Source: Bacteroidota bacterium
GTDB lineage: Bacteria > Bacteroidota > Bacteroidia > Chitinophagales > LD1
DNA length: 33,035 nucleotides
Reading direction: 5' to 3'
NCBI GenBank assembly: GCA_947475165.1
Contig: CANJLD010000013.1
Location: 77,250 to 110,284, forward strand
The notes below the pieces were generated by a model. It ran no database searches and had not been told where the DNA came from. It saw only the letters and a list, made by a program, of their open reading frames with translations. Below, in pieces: positions 8,179-16,997 of this stretch; within the stretch, counting starts at the first letter, position 1; every line of letters starts with the position of its first letter. Made by a program: the position numbers and the translations under genes.

Positions 8179-8183
8179 CTGCC

Positions 8184-9113
8184 ATGCTTAGCAGGTACCA
8201 CAGCAAGAGCGACATTAACAAAGCTTACATTCAAATGCACATCTCCATTATATTATGGGGAGCTACTGCTGTACTCGGCAGAGGCATTGAACTTAGCGAG
8301 GGAATGCTGGTATGGTACCGGTTAATTATTACCTCTGCTTCGCTGGCACTTTATATTTTCTTTCTCAAAAAAAGCTTTCGTGTTTCTAAACCTATGTTTT
8401 GGAAACTGTTTGGCATTGGAGCCTTGCTGATGGTGCATTGGCTTTTCTTTTACGGGGCTATTAAATATTCCAACGTAAGCATTACGCTCAGTGTGTTCTC
8501 CTCTACCTCGCTGTTCACGGCTTTAATAGAGCCGGTGGTAAGCAAAAAAAAATTCAACTGGATTGAACTGCTCTATAGTGCTATGGCCATGTGCGGCATA
8601 GGCATTATTTATTACAGCGATAAAAACTCTTTCTCTGTGGGAATTATCCTCGCGCTCCTCGCAGCATTTATCGGAGCCTTCTTCAACATTCTGAATAAAG
8701 ATGTGGTAACGAAAGTATCCAGCGAAGTAGTTTCGTTCTACGAAATATTTTCGGGGCTGATTGTATTAACGCTCTTTCTGCCTTTCTACAACAACTACTT
8801 TCAGCCAACAAAACTGTTTCCTGATAATACCGATTGGCTGTTATTATTTGTATTGGCTATTGTCTGCACACATGTTACGCTTATTCTTTCGCTCAATGCA
8901 CTTAAACATTTATCAGCCTTTACACTAAATCTTTCCATTAACCTCGAACCGGTGTATGGAATTGCACTGGCGTTCTTAATTTTCGGAGAAAACAAAAACC
9001 TGAACAAGTGGTTCTTTATAGGCACCGGTATTATTATGCTGTCGGTAGTGCTGCACTCTTACTTTGCTTCAAAGAGCAAAGAAAACGAACCGGTAACGGG
9101 CATTCATGAATAA
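8184..9113 (+). CDS. EamA/DMT-family transporter
   Basis: A 309-residue integral membrane protein with about ten hydrophobic segments in two repeated halves, as in drug/metabolite transporters. Recognisable pieces are HISIILWGATAVLGRGIELS at the start of the first half, LLAAFIGAFFNILNKDVV opening the second, and the conserved LEPVYGIALAFLIFGE near the C-terminus. The substrate cannot be inferred. It is transcribed divergently from dapB. The ATG at 8184 is used here; a second in-frame ATG at 8235 directly before the first helix is the alternative, favoured if the -7 box at 8171 is real. Confidence 0.9.
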   Translation: MLSRYHSKSDINKAYIQMHISIILWGATAVLGRGIELSEGMLVWYRLIITSASLALYIFFLKKSFRVSKPMFWKLFGIGALLMVHWLFFYGAIKYSNVSITLSVFSSTSLFTALIEPVVSKKKFNWIELLYSAMAMCGIGIIYYSDKNSFSVGIILALLAAFIGAFFNILNKDVVTKVSSEVVSFYEIFSGLIVLTLFLPFYNNYFQPTKLFPDNTDWLLLFVLAIVCTHVTLILSLNALKHLSAFTLNLSINLEPVYGIALAFLIFGENKNLNKWFFIGTGIIMLSVVLHSYFASKSKENEPVTGIHE

Positions 9114-9130
9114 GTAAGTGTTACTTACTT
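9112..9130. terminator. Short hairpin between convergent genes
   Basis: AAGTAAGT (9112-9119) pairs with ACTTACTT (9123-9130) around a 3-nt loop and overlaps both stop regions of the EamA and DUF4412 genes. The stem is A/T-rich and weak, so terminator function is uncertain. Confidence 0.35.
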
Positions 9131-9768
9131 CCCGCAATCTTATAGTCAGAAGGCACAGCAAACTCAGTATCTGAAATTTCTGTAGAAGACACAGAAATCA
9201 ATTCGTAGCCATTAACCACCTTACCGTTAGGGTCTTTAGTAACCGAGGAAAGCGGAAATCCGTTTATCTTTCCTTCGCTCAAGGCTTTCAATTCATTGCT
9301 GCTTTTAAAGAACTGGGCAAACATGTAGAAGTTTGCATTAAACTCTTTGGTCACCCATATTTCGGTGCTGGTGTTTCCTATTTTAGAAATCACCTTATCA
9401 CATATAACTCCAGAAATAGTTTTTGTTTCACTGGTGCGTTCTACTACTACTCTGTTTGCGGCATCAGCTTTAATATTCCCTACAGGAATACCGTAATAAG
9501 TTTTTTGCATTCCTGCAGGAACCGGTGCATCGCTATAGCTAAGCAGTTGATTTCTTTTTACATCCGGTATAAAATAAGTAGTGGTGTTCACATCCTTATC
9601 GCTGAACACCATCTTCAGTTTGCATTGTGTATCGGTAATATACCAGGTAACGGTTACATGCTGACCATCTTTACCGGTATTATATTTCTGTGTCACTATT
9701 AGCCCCTTGTCTGCAAATACTATAGCATTAACAGCAAGGAGAATAAATAAGAGAGCGTGTTTTTTCAT
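9121..9768 (-). CDS. DUF4412 domain-containing exported protein
   Basis: A 215-residue protein with a signal peptide (MKKHALLFILLAVNAIVFA). The mature part matches the DUF4412 pattern: an N-terminal KGLIVTQKYNT strand, DKDVNTTTYFIPD, KTISGVICDKVI, TEIWVTKEFNANFYMF and a C-terminal DTEFAVPSDYKI. The family is probably periplasmic or outer-membrane associated with no established function. The C-terminus nearly meets that of the convergent EamA gene. Upstream of the ATG are short A/T-rich near-repeats (ATTTATAATT). Confidence 0.85.
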   Translation of the reverse strand: MKKHALLFILLAVNAIVFADKGLIVTQKYNTGKDGQHVTVTWYITDTQCKLKMVFSDKDVNTTTYFIPDVKRNQLLSYSDAPVPAGMQKTYYGIPVGNIKADAANRVVVERTSETKTISGVICDKVISKIGNTSTEIWVTKEFNANFYMFAQFFKSSNELKALSEGKINGFPLSSVTKDPNGKVVNGYELISVSSTEISDTEFAVPSDYKIAGSK

Positions 9769-9795
9769 TTATAATTTTTCATTTATAATTTATAA

Positions 9796-11265
9796 TTAGA
9801 AAGGAGAAACCACTCCCTTCACCTGTGCCGAATTATATGTTCCGTCTGGCAAACCAAACAACGGATGATTGTTGCGCTTAACCGCTAAACCGGGGTCACC
9901 ACTCGTTGGTCCATAGAACGGAAGCAAGCCGCCTGGTATTGGAATACCTATACAGATATTGCCTATAATAGGAATGCTTACACAAACTTCAAGAGCCACA
10001 TCTAAAAAACCTGGTGTGCCGGTTTGTGCAAACGCTCCGCCATCGCCACCATGTGCAGTAGGAGTAATATTGATTGTGGCAATACTGATAGGAATACTTA
10101 TAGGATAATTTGCCTGCGGACCTAAACCCGGTACAGAGCCAACACAACAAGTAGCATCGCCACCATTTTGAAACAAGCCGATGTTAATTCCACCACCCTG
10201 ATTAACTAAACCACCTTTACCCGACTCTGAACCTCCACCTCCGCAAAAACCAAAGCCTATAGAAAAGCCTCCAATAATTGGAATGTTAGAAATACCAATA
10301 GCAAAACCTACAGAACCACCACCGCTTCCTCCGCCATAAACCGCACCGCTGTTTACTAAGTAAGTGCGAGTAGTTAAGTTCATTGCGTTACCGCCATACT
10401 CACCCATGGTACCACCGGCTATCAGCAAAGTGCCGTTAAAGTTAAAGCTACCTCCATCTCCTCCCCTACCTAAAATATCGCCATTGTTCACCACGCACAC
10501 AATAGAGTTCGGGTCAAGGTTACCGGTGGTGTATGCCGGTATAGCGTGACTGCTCGACTTCAATTCAACTGAACTGTTTACATTGAACAAAATAAACTGA
10601 GCCGGTGATGTTGGAAGATTATTTATAGCCTGCAAATTGTAATCAAGCTGGTCAACCGGTACATTAATTTGAACCGGTGGACGGATATATACATTGTAAG
10701 ATAGAAAATGAATTACATCTCCACAAAACGCCTGAATCATAATCGGAAAGTTCCCTCCCACTGCCGAACACATATCAGCTTTCACCACAATCTCCACACT
10801 ACCCGTTGAATCGATTGTTGGGTTACCATTAAAATAAACATTCACCCCTTGCGGCAACGATGAAATAAAAATAACACTGATATCCTGATTGCCATTTGTT
10901 TGTTGAACGCTAATGATAGATGAAACGGAATCAGAAATAATTCTATCTAACGTATCGGTCGGGTCGTCAATGTTCATGGTAAAAGCGCACTCGTAACAGT
11001 TCTTCTCATACACCTTCAACCAGCATTCACCGTTCCAGTATTCAATTACACTATCCTGTGTATTGAAAATAGTCAAGCCCTTAAGCGGATTTACAATAGC
11101 ATCGCGTTGCGGAGTAGTAAGGCGCGAAAGACCAAGTCCTTTGTTGTTCGATTCCAGTTGCAACACCGCACTCGAATCAGGAATTAAAATATTGATACCA
11201 ACCTGCGCTTTAGAAACAAAGCACAACAACACGAACATAAACGTGAGGGAAATAAATTTCTTCAT
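9796..11265 (-). CDS. Secreted glycine-rich protein with tail-fibre-adhesin-like region
   Basis: The ATG at 11265 (a TTG precedes it in frame) gives 489 residues with a signal peptide ending VSKAQ. The N-terminal part (about 22-85) has the motif set GLSRLTTPQRDAI, PLKGLTIFNTQDS and IEYWNGECW common at the start of Bacteroidota surface proteins. Residues about 250-420 are glycine-rich with spaced motifs, NNGDILGRGGDGGSF, GEYGGNAM, NSGAVYGGGSGGGSV and GFCGGGGSESGKGG, resembling the polyglycine-sandwich part of gp38-type phage receptor-binding adhesins. I infer a surface adhesin or structural role. No T9SS sorting domain is obvious. A separate -7 box lies upstream, so it is probably not part of the nuo operon. 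Confidence 0.75.
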   Translation of the reverse strand: MKKFISLTFMFVLLCFVSKAQVGINILIPDSSAVLQLESNNKGLGLSRLTTPQRDAIVNPLKGLTIFNTQDSVIEYWNGECWLKVYEKNCYECAFTMNIDDPTDTLDRIISDSVSSIISVQQTNGNQDISVIFISSLPQGVNVYFNGNPTIDSTGSVEIVVKADMCSAVGGNFPIMIQAFCGDVIHFLSYNVYIRPPVQINVPVDQLDYNLQAINNLPTSPAQFILFNVNSSVELKSSSHAIPAYTTGNLDPNSIVCVVNNGDILGRGGDGGSFNFNGTLLIAGGTMGEYGGNAMNLTTRTYLVNSGAVYGGGSGGGSVGFAIGISNIPIIGGFSIGFGFCGGGGSESGKGGLVNQGGGINIGLFQNGGDATCCVGSVPGLGPQANYPISIPISIATINITPTAHGGDGGAFAQTGTPGFLDVALEVCVSIPIIGNICIGIPIPGGLLPFYGPTSGDPGLAVKRNNHPLFGLPDGTYNSAQVKGVVSPF

Positions 11266-11293
11266 CAATAGTGTTTTATTAAAATAACAGCGT

Positions 11294-11301
11294 CAAATTT
11301 A
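11294..11301 (-). promoter_or_regulatory. Candidate -7 box for the glycine-rich protein gene
   Basis: The minus strand reads TAAATTTG, an exact TAnnTTTG match, about 28 nt before the ATG at 11265. A -33 TTG at 19 nt is not seen. Confidence 0.4.
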
Positions 11302-11352
11302 TTCTGTTCTGCGGGAAAGAAAAATAAGATAACGAAAGCGTAACTAAGATGT

Positions 11353-13266
11353 TTATCGGATAAGAAACACAAAAGCGAAAATCGCAGCTATAGAAATAAC
11401 CATAGCAAGAAGATAGAAACCGATATAACCGCTTTGAATTTTGCGGATTTGCGCACCAAGTGAAAGCGAAAACTTTCCGCTGAAATTAACCGCACCGTCA
11501 ATAAAGGTTCTGTCAATTACACTATGAAACACTTCGCTTGAAAACATTACCGGTTTAACCACCAGCATGTTGTAAATTTCGTCTACCCAATACTTATTGT
11601 AAACCAGTCTGTTCAAGCCTTTCAGTTCTCCTTCTTTAGCAGGTAATGCCTTACCTGAAACATACTTCGTATAAGCATAACCGATAGAAAGCAAAGCGCC
11701 TGCAAATGCACCACCCATCAAAGCCAGTTCTGTTCCATGCGAAAGTCCTTCGTGTGCTGCCCCTTCTCCACCAATGGGCGCATAACCTGCCAACACCGGA
11801 CTCAAGAAGTTTTTCAGGAAATGCGAACAACCAAGAAATTCCGGCAAGCCTAAAACACCACCAACAGCAGCAAGCAAGGCAAGAACCACTAATGGAAAAG
11901 TAATCAGCGCAGGCGATTCGTGCAGATGATGTTTCTGCTCTTCCGTTCCGCGGAACTCACCAGTAAAGGTCAGGAATACCAAACGGAACATATAGAAGGC
12001 CGTCATTACCGAAGCTAACGAAGCTACAGCCCATAATACTTTATTGTGTTCAAATGCCGCAGCAAGAATTTCATCTTTACTGAAGAAACCACTGAAAGGA
12101 AACACACCGGATATAGCCAAAGAAGAAATCAAGAAAGTCCAGAACGTAACCGGCATCCATTTTTTCAAACCTCCCATATTGCGGATATCTTGTTCGCCAT
12201 GAAGGGCGTGAATAACCGAACCCGAACCCAGGAATAAACAAGCCTTAAAGAACGCGTGCGTAACCACATGAAACACACCCGAAGTAAATGCACCCAAACC
12301 CAAAGCCATAAACATTAAACCCAGTTGCGAAACAGTGGAGTAAGCCAGCACCTTCTTAATATCGTTCTGCATTAAACCGATGGTTGCTGCAAACAAGGCA
12401 GTTGCCACGCCCACAAAAGCAACAAAGTGCATAGTCTCCGGAGCCAGCACATAAATAAAGTTAGCGCGCACTATCATGTAAATACCCGCAGTTACCATCG
12501 TTGCCGCATGAATCAAAGCAGATACGGGTGTGGGTCCTGCCATTGCATCCGGCAGCCATGTATATAAAGGAAGTTGTGCTGACTTTCCCATTGCACCAAC
12601 AAATAATAACATGGTTATCGCAACAACTAAACCATGCGAAACGGTTGTTGATGCAAATGCTGTTCGCAATGTTCCGAAATGAAGCGAATGGAAATTATAC
12701 AGTAACAGAAACATTCCTAAAAGGAAACCTAAGTCACCAATGCGGTTCATTACAAAGGCCTTCTTAGCCGCATTGTTGTATGGCTGATTCTTAAACCAGA
12801 AACCAATCAAGAGGTAAGAACAAAGACCAACACCTTCCCAACCAATAAACGTCACCAGGAAGTTGTTTCCTAATACCAATAACAACATGAAGAAGATGAA
12901 GAGATTCAAATACGAGAAGAACACATGAAACTTCTCATCATCGTGCATATAGCTGATAGAATAAACATGAATCAGAAAACCGATACCGGTTACTACCATT
13001 AACCAGGTAACAGAAAGTTGGTCAAGCAATAAACCGAAAGTGATAGTAAAGTCTGGCAGGGCAATCCAATCGTAAACGTTTACATCAATCTTCGGTTGTG
13101 TTCCTTTTACAAAGCCAACAAAGAAGATAGCTGAAAGAACAAACGGAATAAAAATCATTAACGAGGCCAACCAACCCGAAATTGATTTTGGCAACTTCTT
13201 ACCAACAAAAGCATTGATAAGAAAACCGATAAGAGGGAGAAGGATGATGATTAAAAGATACGTCAC
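11353..13266 (-). CDS. nuoL: NADH-quinone oxidoreductase subunit L
   Basis: A 637-residue antiporter-like membrane subunit of complex I, responsible for proton pumping at the distal end of the membrane arm. Conserved stretches include NFLVTFIGWEGVGLCSYLLIGFW, the core SAQLPLYTWLPDAMAGPTPVSALIHAATMV and HAFFKACLFLGSGSVIH with its conserved lysines. The start is GTG at 13266, 3 bp after the nuoK stop. It is the last nuo gene in the block; nuoM and nuoN, which usually follow, are not found before the glycine-rich protein gene. Confidence 0.97.
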   Translation of the reverse strand: MTYLLIIILLPLIGFLINAFVGKKLPKSISGWLASLMIFIPFVLSAIFFVGFVKGTQPKIDVNVYDWIALPDFTITFGLLLDQLSVTWLMVVTGIGFLIHVYSISYMHDDEKFHVFFSYLNLFIFFMLLLVLGNNFLVTFIGWEGVGLCSYLLIGFWFKNQPYNNAAKKAFVMNRIGDLGFLLGMFLLLYNFHSLHFGTLRTAFASTTVSHGLVVAITMLLFVGAMGKSAQLPLYTWLPDAMAGPTPVSALIHAATMVTAGIYMIVRANFIYVLAPETMHFVAFVGVATALFAATIGLMQNDIKKVLAYSTVSQLGLMFMALGLGAFTSGVFHVVTHAFFKACLFLGSGSVIHALHGEQDIRNMGGLKKWMPVTFWTFLISSLAISGVFPFSGFFSKDEILAAAFEHNKVLWAVASLASVMTAFYMFRLVFLTFTGEFRGTEEQKHHLHESPALITFPLVVLALLAAVGGVLGLPEFLGCSHFLKNFLSPVLAGYAPIGGEGAAHEGLSHGTELALMGGAFAGALLSIGYAYTKYVSGKALPAKEGELKGLNRLVYNKYWVDEIYNMLVVKPVMFSSEVFHSVIDRTFIDGAVNFSGKFSLSLGAQIRKIQSGYIGFYLLAMVISIAAIFAFVFLIR

Positions 13267-13269
13267 GGT

Positions 13270-13596
13270 TTAATGTTTCAGCGATTTTAGTTCATCAATA
13301 TCTATACTGTGCACATTCTTGAAAATAGTTACCAGAATAGCCAGACCAACAGCCACTTCTGCAGCGGCTACTGCCATAACAAAGAACACAAACACCTGTC
13401 CGCTGGCATCGTTATGATAAGTAGAGAAAGCTACCAGTAAAAGGTTCACCGAGTTCAGCATCAACTCCACACTCATAAAAATGATAATGGCGTTTCTGCG
13501 GAACAACACGCCCAACACACCCACACAAAACAACACCGCACTAATAAAAATGTAGTATTGAATAGGAACCACCGAAAATATGTTGAGCAAGGTCAT
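13270..13596 (-). CDS. nuoK: NADH-quinone oxidoreductase subunit K
   Basis: A 108-residue, three-helix membrane subunit of complex I related to MrpC. Diagnostic parts are [33 protein letters not shown], with the conserved membrane glutamate in VEL, and [21 protein letters not shown] with the second glutamate. The start overlaps the nuoJ stop by one base (TAATG), indicating translational coupling. Confidence 0.97.
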   Translation of the reverse strand: MTLLNIFSVVPIQYYIFISAVLFCVGVLGVLFRRNAIIIFMSVELMLNSVNLLLVAFSTYHNDASGQVFVFFVMAVAAAEVAVGLAILVTIFKNVHSIDIDELKSLKH

Positions 13597-14102
13597 TACG
13601 CTGTTTGGGCTTTATCTTTCTTTGTTAATAATACCGCACCAATCATTGCACTTAAAAACAAAATAGAAGCGAACTCAAAAGGGAATATATATTCATCCAA
13701 TAAAACCTTTCCAAGGTTTTGAATAGAGCCTATAGAAACATCTTGCGTTAACGGCACCGGTAGTGAATCTGCTTTCCGTAATACGGCAACAAGAACCAAC
13801 ATTAAAAGACCACTCGCAACCATAGCACTTATTTTAGCCAAAGCCGGCTTATGCTGTTCGGTTTCTTCATTCAGGTTCATGAGCATTAATGTGGAAAGGA
13901 ACAAGACCATAATTGCACCGGCATAAACAATAATGTGTACGATAGCCAGAAACTGTGCGCTGAGTAAAAGATAGTGACCAGCAATAGCGAAGAAACAACC
14001 TATCAAATAAATAACCGAGTGAACCGGGTTCTTGGAAAGCACCGTCATCAACCCGCAGAAGATGGCAACGAAAGAAAGAAAGAAGAATATGTAAAGTGTC
14101 AC
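13596..14102 (-). CDS. nuoJ: NADH-quinone oxidoreductase subunit J
   Basis: A 168-residue membrane subunit with five predicted helices. [52 protein letters not shown] matches the conserved core of NuoJ/ND6, including the [10 protein letters not shown] helix with its pi-bulge region. It lies 6 bp after nuoI and overlaps nuoK by one base. Confidence 0.96.
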   Translation of the reverse strand: MTLYIFFFLSFVAIFCGLMTVLSKNPVHSVIYLIGCFFAIAGHYLLLSAQFLAIVHIIVYAGAIMVLFLSTLMLMNLNEETEQHKPALAKISAMVASGLLMLVLVAVLRKADSLPVPLTQDVSIGSIQNLGKVLLDEYIFPFEFASILFLSAMIGAVLLTKKDKAQTA

Positions 14103-14108
14103 TCCGGT

Positions 14109-14630
14109 TTAATGTTTTTTATCTTCTAAAGGCATTACCAATTTGTCTTTTCCAAAAATGAATCCTTCGCGTTTGTAATCGGCAGCCACTAAATCTTCGG
14201 TTAAGAAGATAGCTTCTTTCGGACAAGCTTCTTCACACAAGCCGCAGAAAATACAACGCAGCATGTTTATCTCGTAAGTGGTTGCATACTTTTCTTCGCG
14301 ATAATGCTTCTCATCGCCTTTTGCGCGCTCACCTGATGTCATAGTAATTGCTTCAGCAGGACAGGCAAGAGCACACAAACCACAAGCCGTGCAACGCTCA
14401 GCACCATTCTCATCGCGCATTAAAATATGACGACCTCTCCAAATTGGTGAGAACTCGCGTTTCTGCTCGGGATATTGAACTGTAACTTTTGGCATAAAGA
14501 AATGGCGAAGCGTAATACCCATGCCCTTTGCAATGGCAGGAATGTATAGCTTCTCCATAAAAGTCATATCCTTATTCGATACTTCTTTTTTACTTCCCGA
14601 AAGCGATATGTTTTTAAAGTCTGTAGCCAT
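14109..14630 (-). CDS. nuoI: NADH-quinone oxidoreductase subunit I
   Basis: A 173-residue peripheral-arm ferredoxin-like subunit carrying clusters N6a and N6b. It has two classic 4Fe-4S motifs: Cys80, 83, 86, 90 (CTACGLCALACP) and Cys126, 129, 132, 136 (CIFCGLCEEACP). The first 35 residues are a poorly conserved extension. It passes electrons towards the quinone-proximal cluster in NuoB, which is not encoded here. A 69-bp gap separates it from nuoH, the widest in the block. Confidence 0.96.
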   Translation of the reverse strand: MATDFKNISLSGSKKEVSNKDMTFMEKLYIPAIAKGMGITLRHFFMPKVTVQYPEQKREFSPIWRGRHILMRDENGAERCTACGLCALACPAEAITMTSGERAKGDEKHYREEKYATTYEINMLRCIFCGLCEEACPKEAIFLTEDLVAADYKREGFIFGKDKLVMPLEDKKH

Positions 14631-14699
14631 TTTTAAAGCAGCGCAAAAATATTTTTATCTCTCAATTCACTTAGTCAATTACCAATTCTCTTTTCAACA

Positions 14700-15758
14700 T
14701 CATTTAGCCAGAAACAAAATAACGCCACCGGTAACAACAATGTTGAATATCGCCAACGGAATTAAAATCTTCCAACCCAAATTCATAAGTTGGTCGTAGC
14801 GGAATCTTGGAACTGTCCAGCGCACCCACATATAAAAGAAGATGAAGAAGAAGATTTTGGCAAACAAAACTCCTACTCCAAGTAACACCGCAATGTTTCC
14901 ACCAAACATATTAGCTACTCCATCCATTCCCGGATAGTTATAGCCACCAAAGAAGATGATAGAGATAAGTGCCGATGAAATAAACATGTTGATGTATTCG
15001 GCAAATAAATAGAAGCCGAGTTTCATAGATGAATACTCTGTATGGTAACCACCTACTAATTCGCTTTCGCATTCCGGTAAGTCAAACGGTGTTCTGTTGG
15101 TTTCGGCAAAAGCGCAAACAAGGAAAATTAAAAACGCTATTGGTTGTTTAAAAACATTCCATGATAGCCAGTGACCTTGCCAGTCAATAAAGCCGTGTTG
15201 TTGTTCGGTGATAGTCTTTAAACTTAAGCTACCGGTCATCATTAACACTGCGATAATAGACAGACCCATGGCAACTTCGTAAGAAATCATTTGTGAGGAT
15301 GCGCGAACCGCACCCAACAAACCAAACTTATTGTTACTCGCCCAGCCGCCAATCATAATTCCGTAAACACCTATAGATACCACACCAAACACAAACAGGA
15401 TAGCTACATTAATATCAGCCACTTGAAGTGAAACTGCTCTGCCAAAGAAATCAAGTGTTGCTCCCCAAGGCACCACTGCACTCGTCATAAGTGCGGTGAC
15501 AATAAACAAACCCGGGCCTAGAATGAACAGAAACCTGTTTGGTGTATCGGGTATAAAATCCTCTTTGGTAAACATTTTCAAACCATCAGCCAATGGTTGC
15601 AATACACCTCCCCAACCCGCACGGTTAGGACCCGGCCGGTCTTGCATGAAGGCTGCAACTTTTCTTTCAGCCAGTGTTGAATAAAGGGCTACGCCCATTG
15701 TTATTCCAAATATCACCAATATAAGTGCGAACTTCTCTATGAATAAATAAATGTCCAT
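14700..15758 (-). CDS. nuoH: NADH-quinone oxidoreductase subunit H
   Basis: A 352-residue membrane subunit that helps form the quinone chamber at the junction with the peripheral arm. Conserved pieces are LAERKVAAFMQDRPGPNRAG, GLLGAVRASSQMISYEVAMGL, AETNRTPFDLPECESELVGGYHTEYSSM and MWVRWTVPRFRYDQLMNLGW. It starts 8 bp after nuoG ends. Confidence 0.97.
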   Translation of the reverse strand: MDIYLFIEKFALILVIFGITMGVALYSTLAERKVAAFMQDRPGPNRAGWGGVLQPLADGLKMFTKEDFIPDTPNRFLFILGPGLFIVTALMTSAVVPWGATLDFFGRAVSLQVADINVAILFVFGVVSIGVYGIMIGGWASNNKFGLLGAVRASSQMISYEVAMGLSIIAVLMMTGSLSLKTITEQQHGFIDWQGHWLSWNVFKQPIAFLIFLVCAFAETNRTPFDLPECESELVGGYHTEYSSMKLGFYLFAEYINMFISSALISIIFFGGYNYPGMDGVANMFGGNIAVLLGVGVLFAKIFFFIFFYMWVRWTVPRFRYDQLMNLGWKILIPLAIFNIVVTGGVILFLAK

Positions 15759-15766
15759 GCTCTTGT

Positions 15767-16828
15767 TTAATTACCGTCCGATAATTCTTTTTCCTCCTCA
15801 TTAAAATTCGTTCCGTTCATACTGATTGCTTTCCGGTCTTCCCCTCTTCCGTACAGAATACGAGGGTCAGTATCAATCTCTACCTTGGCGGTTTGTTTCA
15901 TGTATTTGCCTTGGTTGATTACACTCCATCCTTCCATCTTGCGCGGACCTTCAATTGTCCAGTCGGCTTTTGCTTTGTGGTCGTAGCGGCAATCGTTGCA
16001 GATAAAAGCCGGTTTACCGTTTTCATCGTTCTCTACTTCATGGTAAACATCTTTACGGGCGGTAACGCGATAGATATCATCTCCAAACATCCATACGGTT
16101 GTTTTGCCTGAACACTTGGTGCAGTTACGGTGCGCATCGTAAGGTTTTAAAAACCAAACGCGGCTTTTGAAACGGAAAGTTTTATCTGTCAAAGCACCCA
16201 CCGGACAAACATCAATCATGTTGCCGCTCATTTCGTTGGTTACTGCGTTCTGTATATATGTAGAAATCTCTGCGGCATCGCCACGGTTCATAATACCATG
16301 AACACGGTTATCGGTCAACTGGTCGGCTACGTATGTGCAGCGGTAGCAAAGAATGCAACGCGTCATGTGCAATTGAATCTTATCGCCAATATCTATTTTA
16401 TCGAAGGTTCTTCTTTCTTCTGTGTAACGGGTTTTAGCCACACCGTAATCGAAGCCGAGGTTTTGCAAATCACACTCACCGGCCTGGTCGCAGATTGGGC
16501 AATCGAGCGGGTGATTGATTAAGAGAAACTCCACCACACCTTTGCGCATATCCTGCACCTTGGGGCTGGTCATGTTCTTTACTTCCATGCCATCCATAAT
16601 CGGTGTGCAGCAGCTTGCCTGTAACTTAGGCATCGGGTTAGGGTTAGCATCGCTTCCTTTCGAAATTTCTACCAGACAAACACGGCATTTACCACCGCTA
16701 CCTTGCAGTTTGCTGTAATAGCACATAGCAGGCGGAACCAGGTCGCCACCAATCTTGCGCGCGGCATTCAGGATGGTTGTTCCTGCATCAACTTCTACCG
16801 TTACTCCGTCAATAGTTACTTTAGGCAT
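15767..16828 (-). CDS. nuoG: NADH-quinone oxidoreductase subunit G, short form
   Basis: A 353-residue version containing the N-terminal iron-sulphur part without the long molybdopterin-oxidoreductase-like domain. It shows the 2Fe-2S ligands Cys36, 48, 51 and 73/74; the HxxxCxxCxxxxxC set His106, Cys110, 113, 119; and the 4Fe-4S set Cys158, 161, 164 with Cys208. Two further pairs, Cys236/239 and Cys277/280, could bind another cluster or zinc. Short NuoG proteins are normal in Bacteroidota, so this is not a truncation. It is the first nuo gene here and has a good promoter upstream. Confidence 0.95.
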   Translation of the reverse strand: MPKVTIDGVTVEVDAGTTILNAARKIGGDLVPPAMCYYSKLQGSGGKCRVCLVEISKGSDANPNPMPKLQASCCTPIMDGMEVKNMTSPKVQDMRKGVVEFLLINHPLDCPICDQAGECDLQNLGFDYGVAKTRYTEERRTFDKIDIGDKIQLHMTRCILCYRCTYVADQLTDNRVHGIMNRGDAAEISTYIQNAVTNEMSGNMIDVCPVGALTDKTFRFKSRVWFLKPYDAHRNCTKCSGKTTVWMFGDDIYRVTARKDVYHEVENDENGKPAFICNDCRYDHKAKADWTIEGPRKMEGWSVINQGKYMKQTAKVEIDTDPRILYGRGEDRKAISMNGTNFNEEEKELSDGN

Positions 16829-16852
16829 TATTCATCGTTGAAAAGTTGAGCG

Positions 16853-16884
16853 CGAATGTAATTTCAGCGAGGATAATTTCAAAA
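16853..16884 (-). promoter_or_regulatory. Promoter for the nuoGHIJKL block
   Basis: On the minus strand TTTTG (complement of 16880-16884), 19 nt, then TACATTCG (complement of 16853-16860), 24 nt before the nuoG ATG. Both elements and the spacing match the Bacteroidota promoter form and the lepB promoter in this window, and indicate that nuoG starts the transcript. Confidence 0.65.
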
Positions 16885-16997
16885 GATTCTTTCAACAATG
16901 AAGGACACAGGAAAGGCGAAGTATTGCATCCATCGTCTATTCAGTCTTGTTATACAAAATTCTTAACCCCGGTTAATACCACGCAACTGAGCGTTGC

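Noticed and set aside
8088-8240. N-terminal extension of DapB
   Set aside because: The conserved GYGKMG fold begins at Met 8087; upstream codons overlap the EamA start and its promoter and match no DapB.
15767-16828. nuoG as a truncated pseudogene
   Set aside because: Short NuoG proteins without the molybdopterin domain are usual in Bacteroidota, and all cluster ligands are present.
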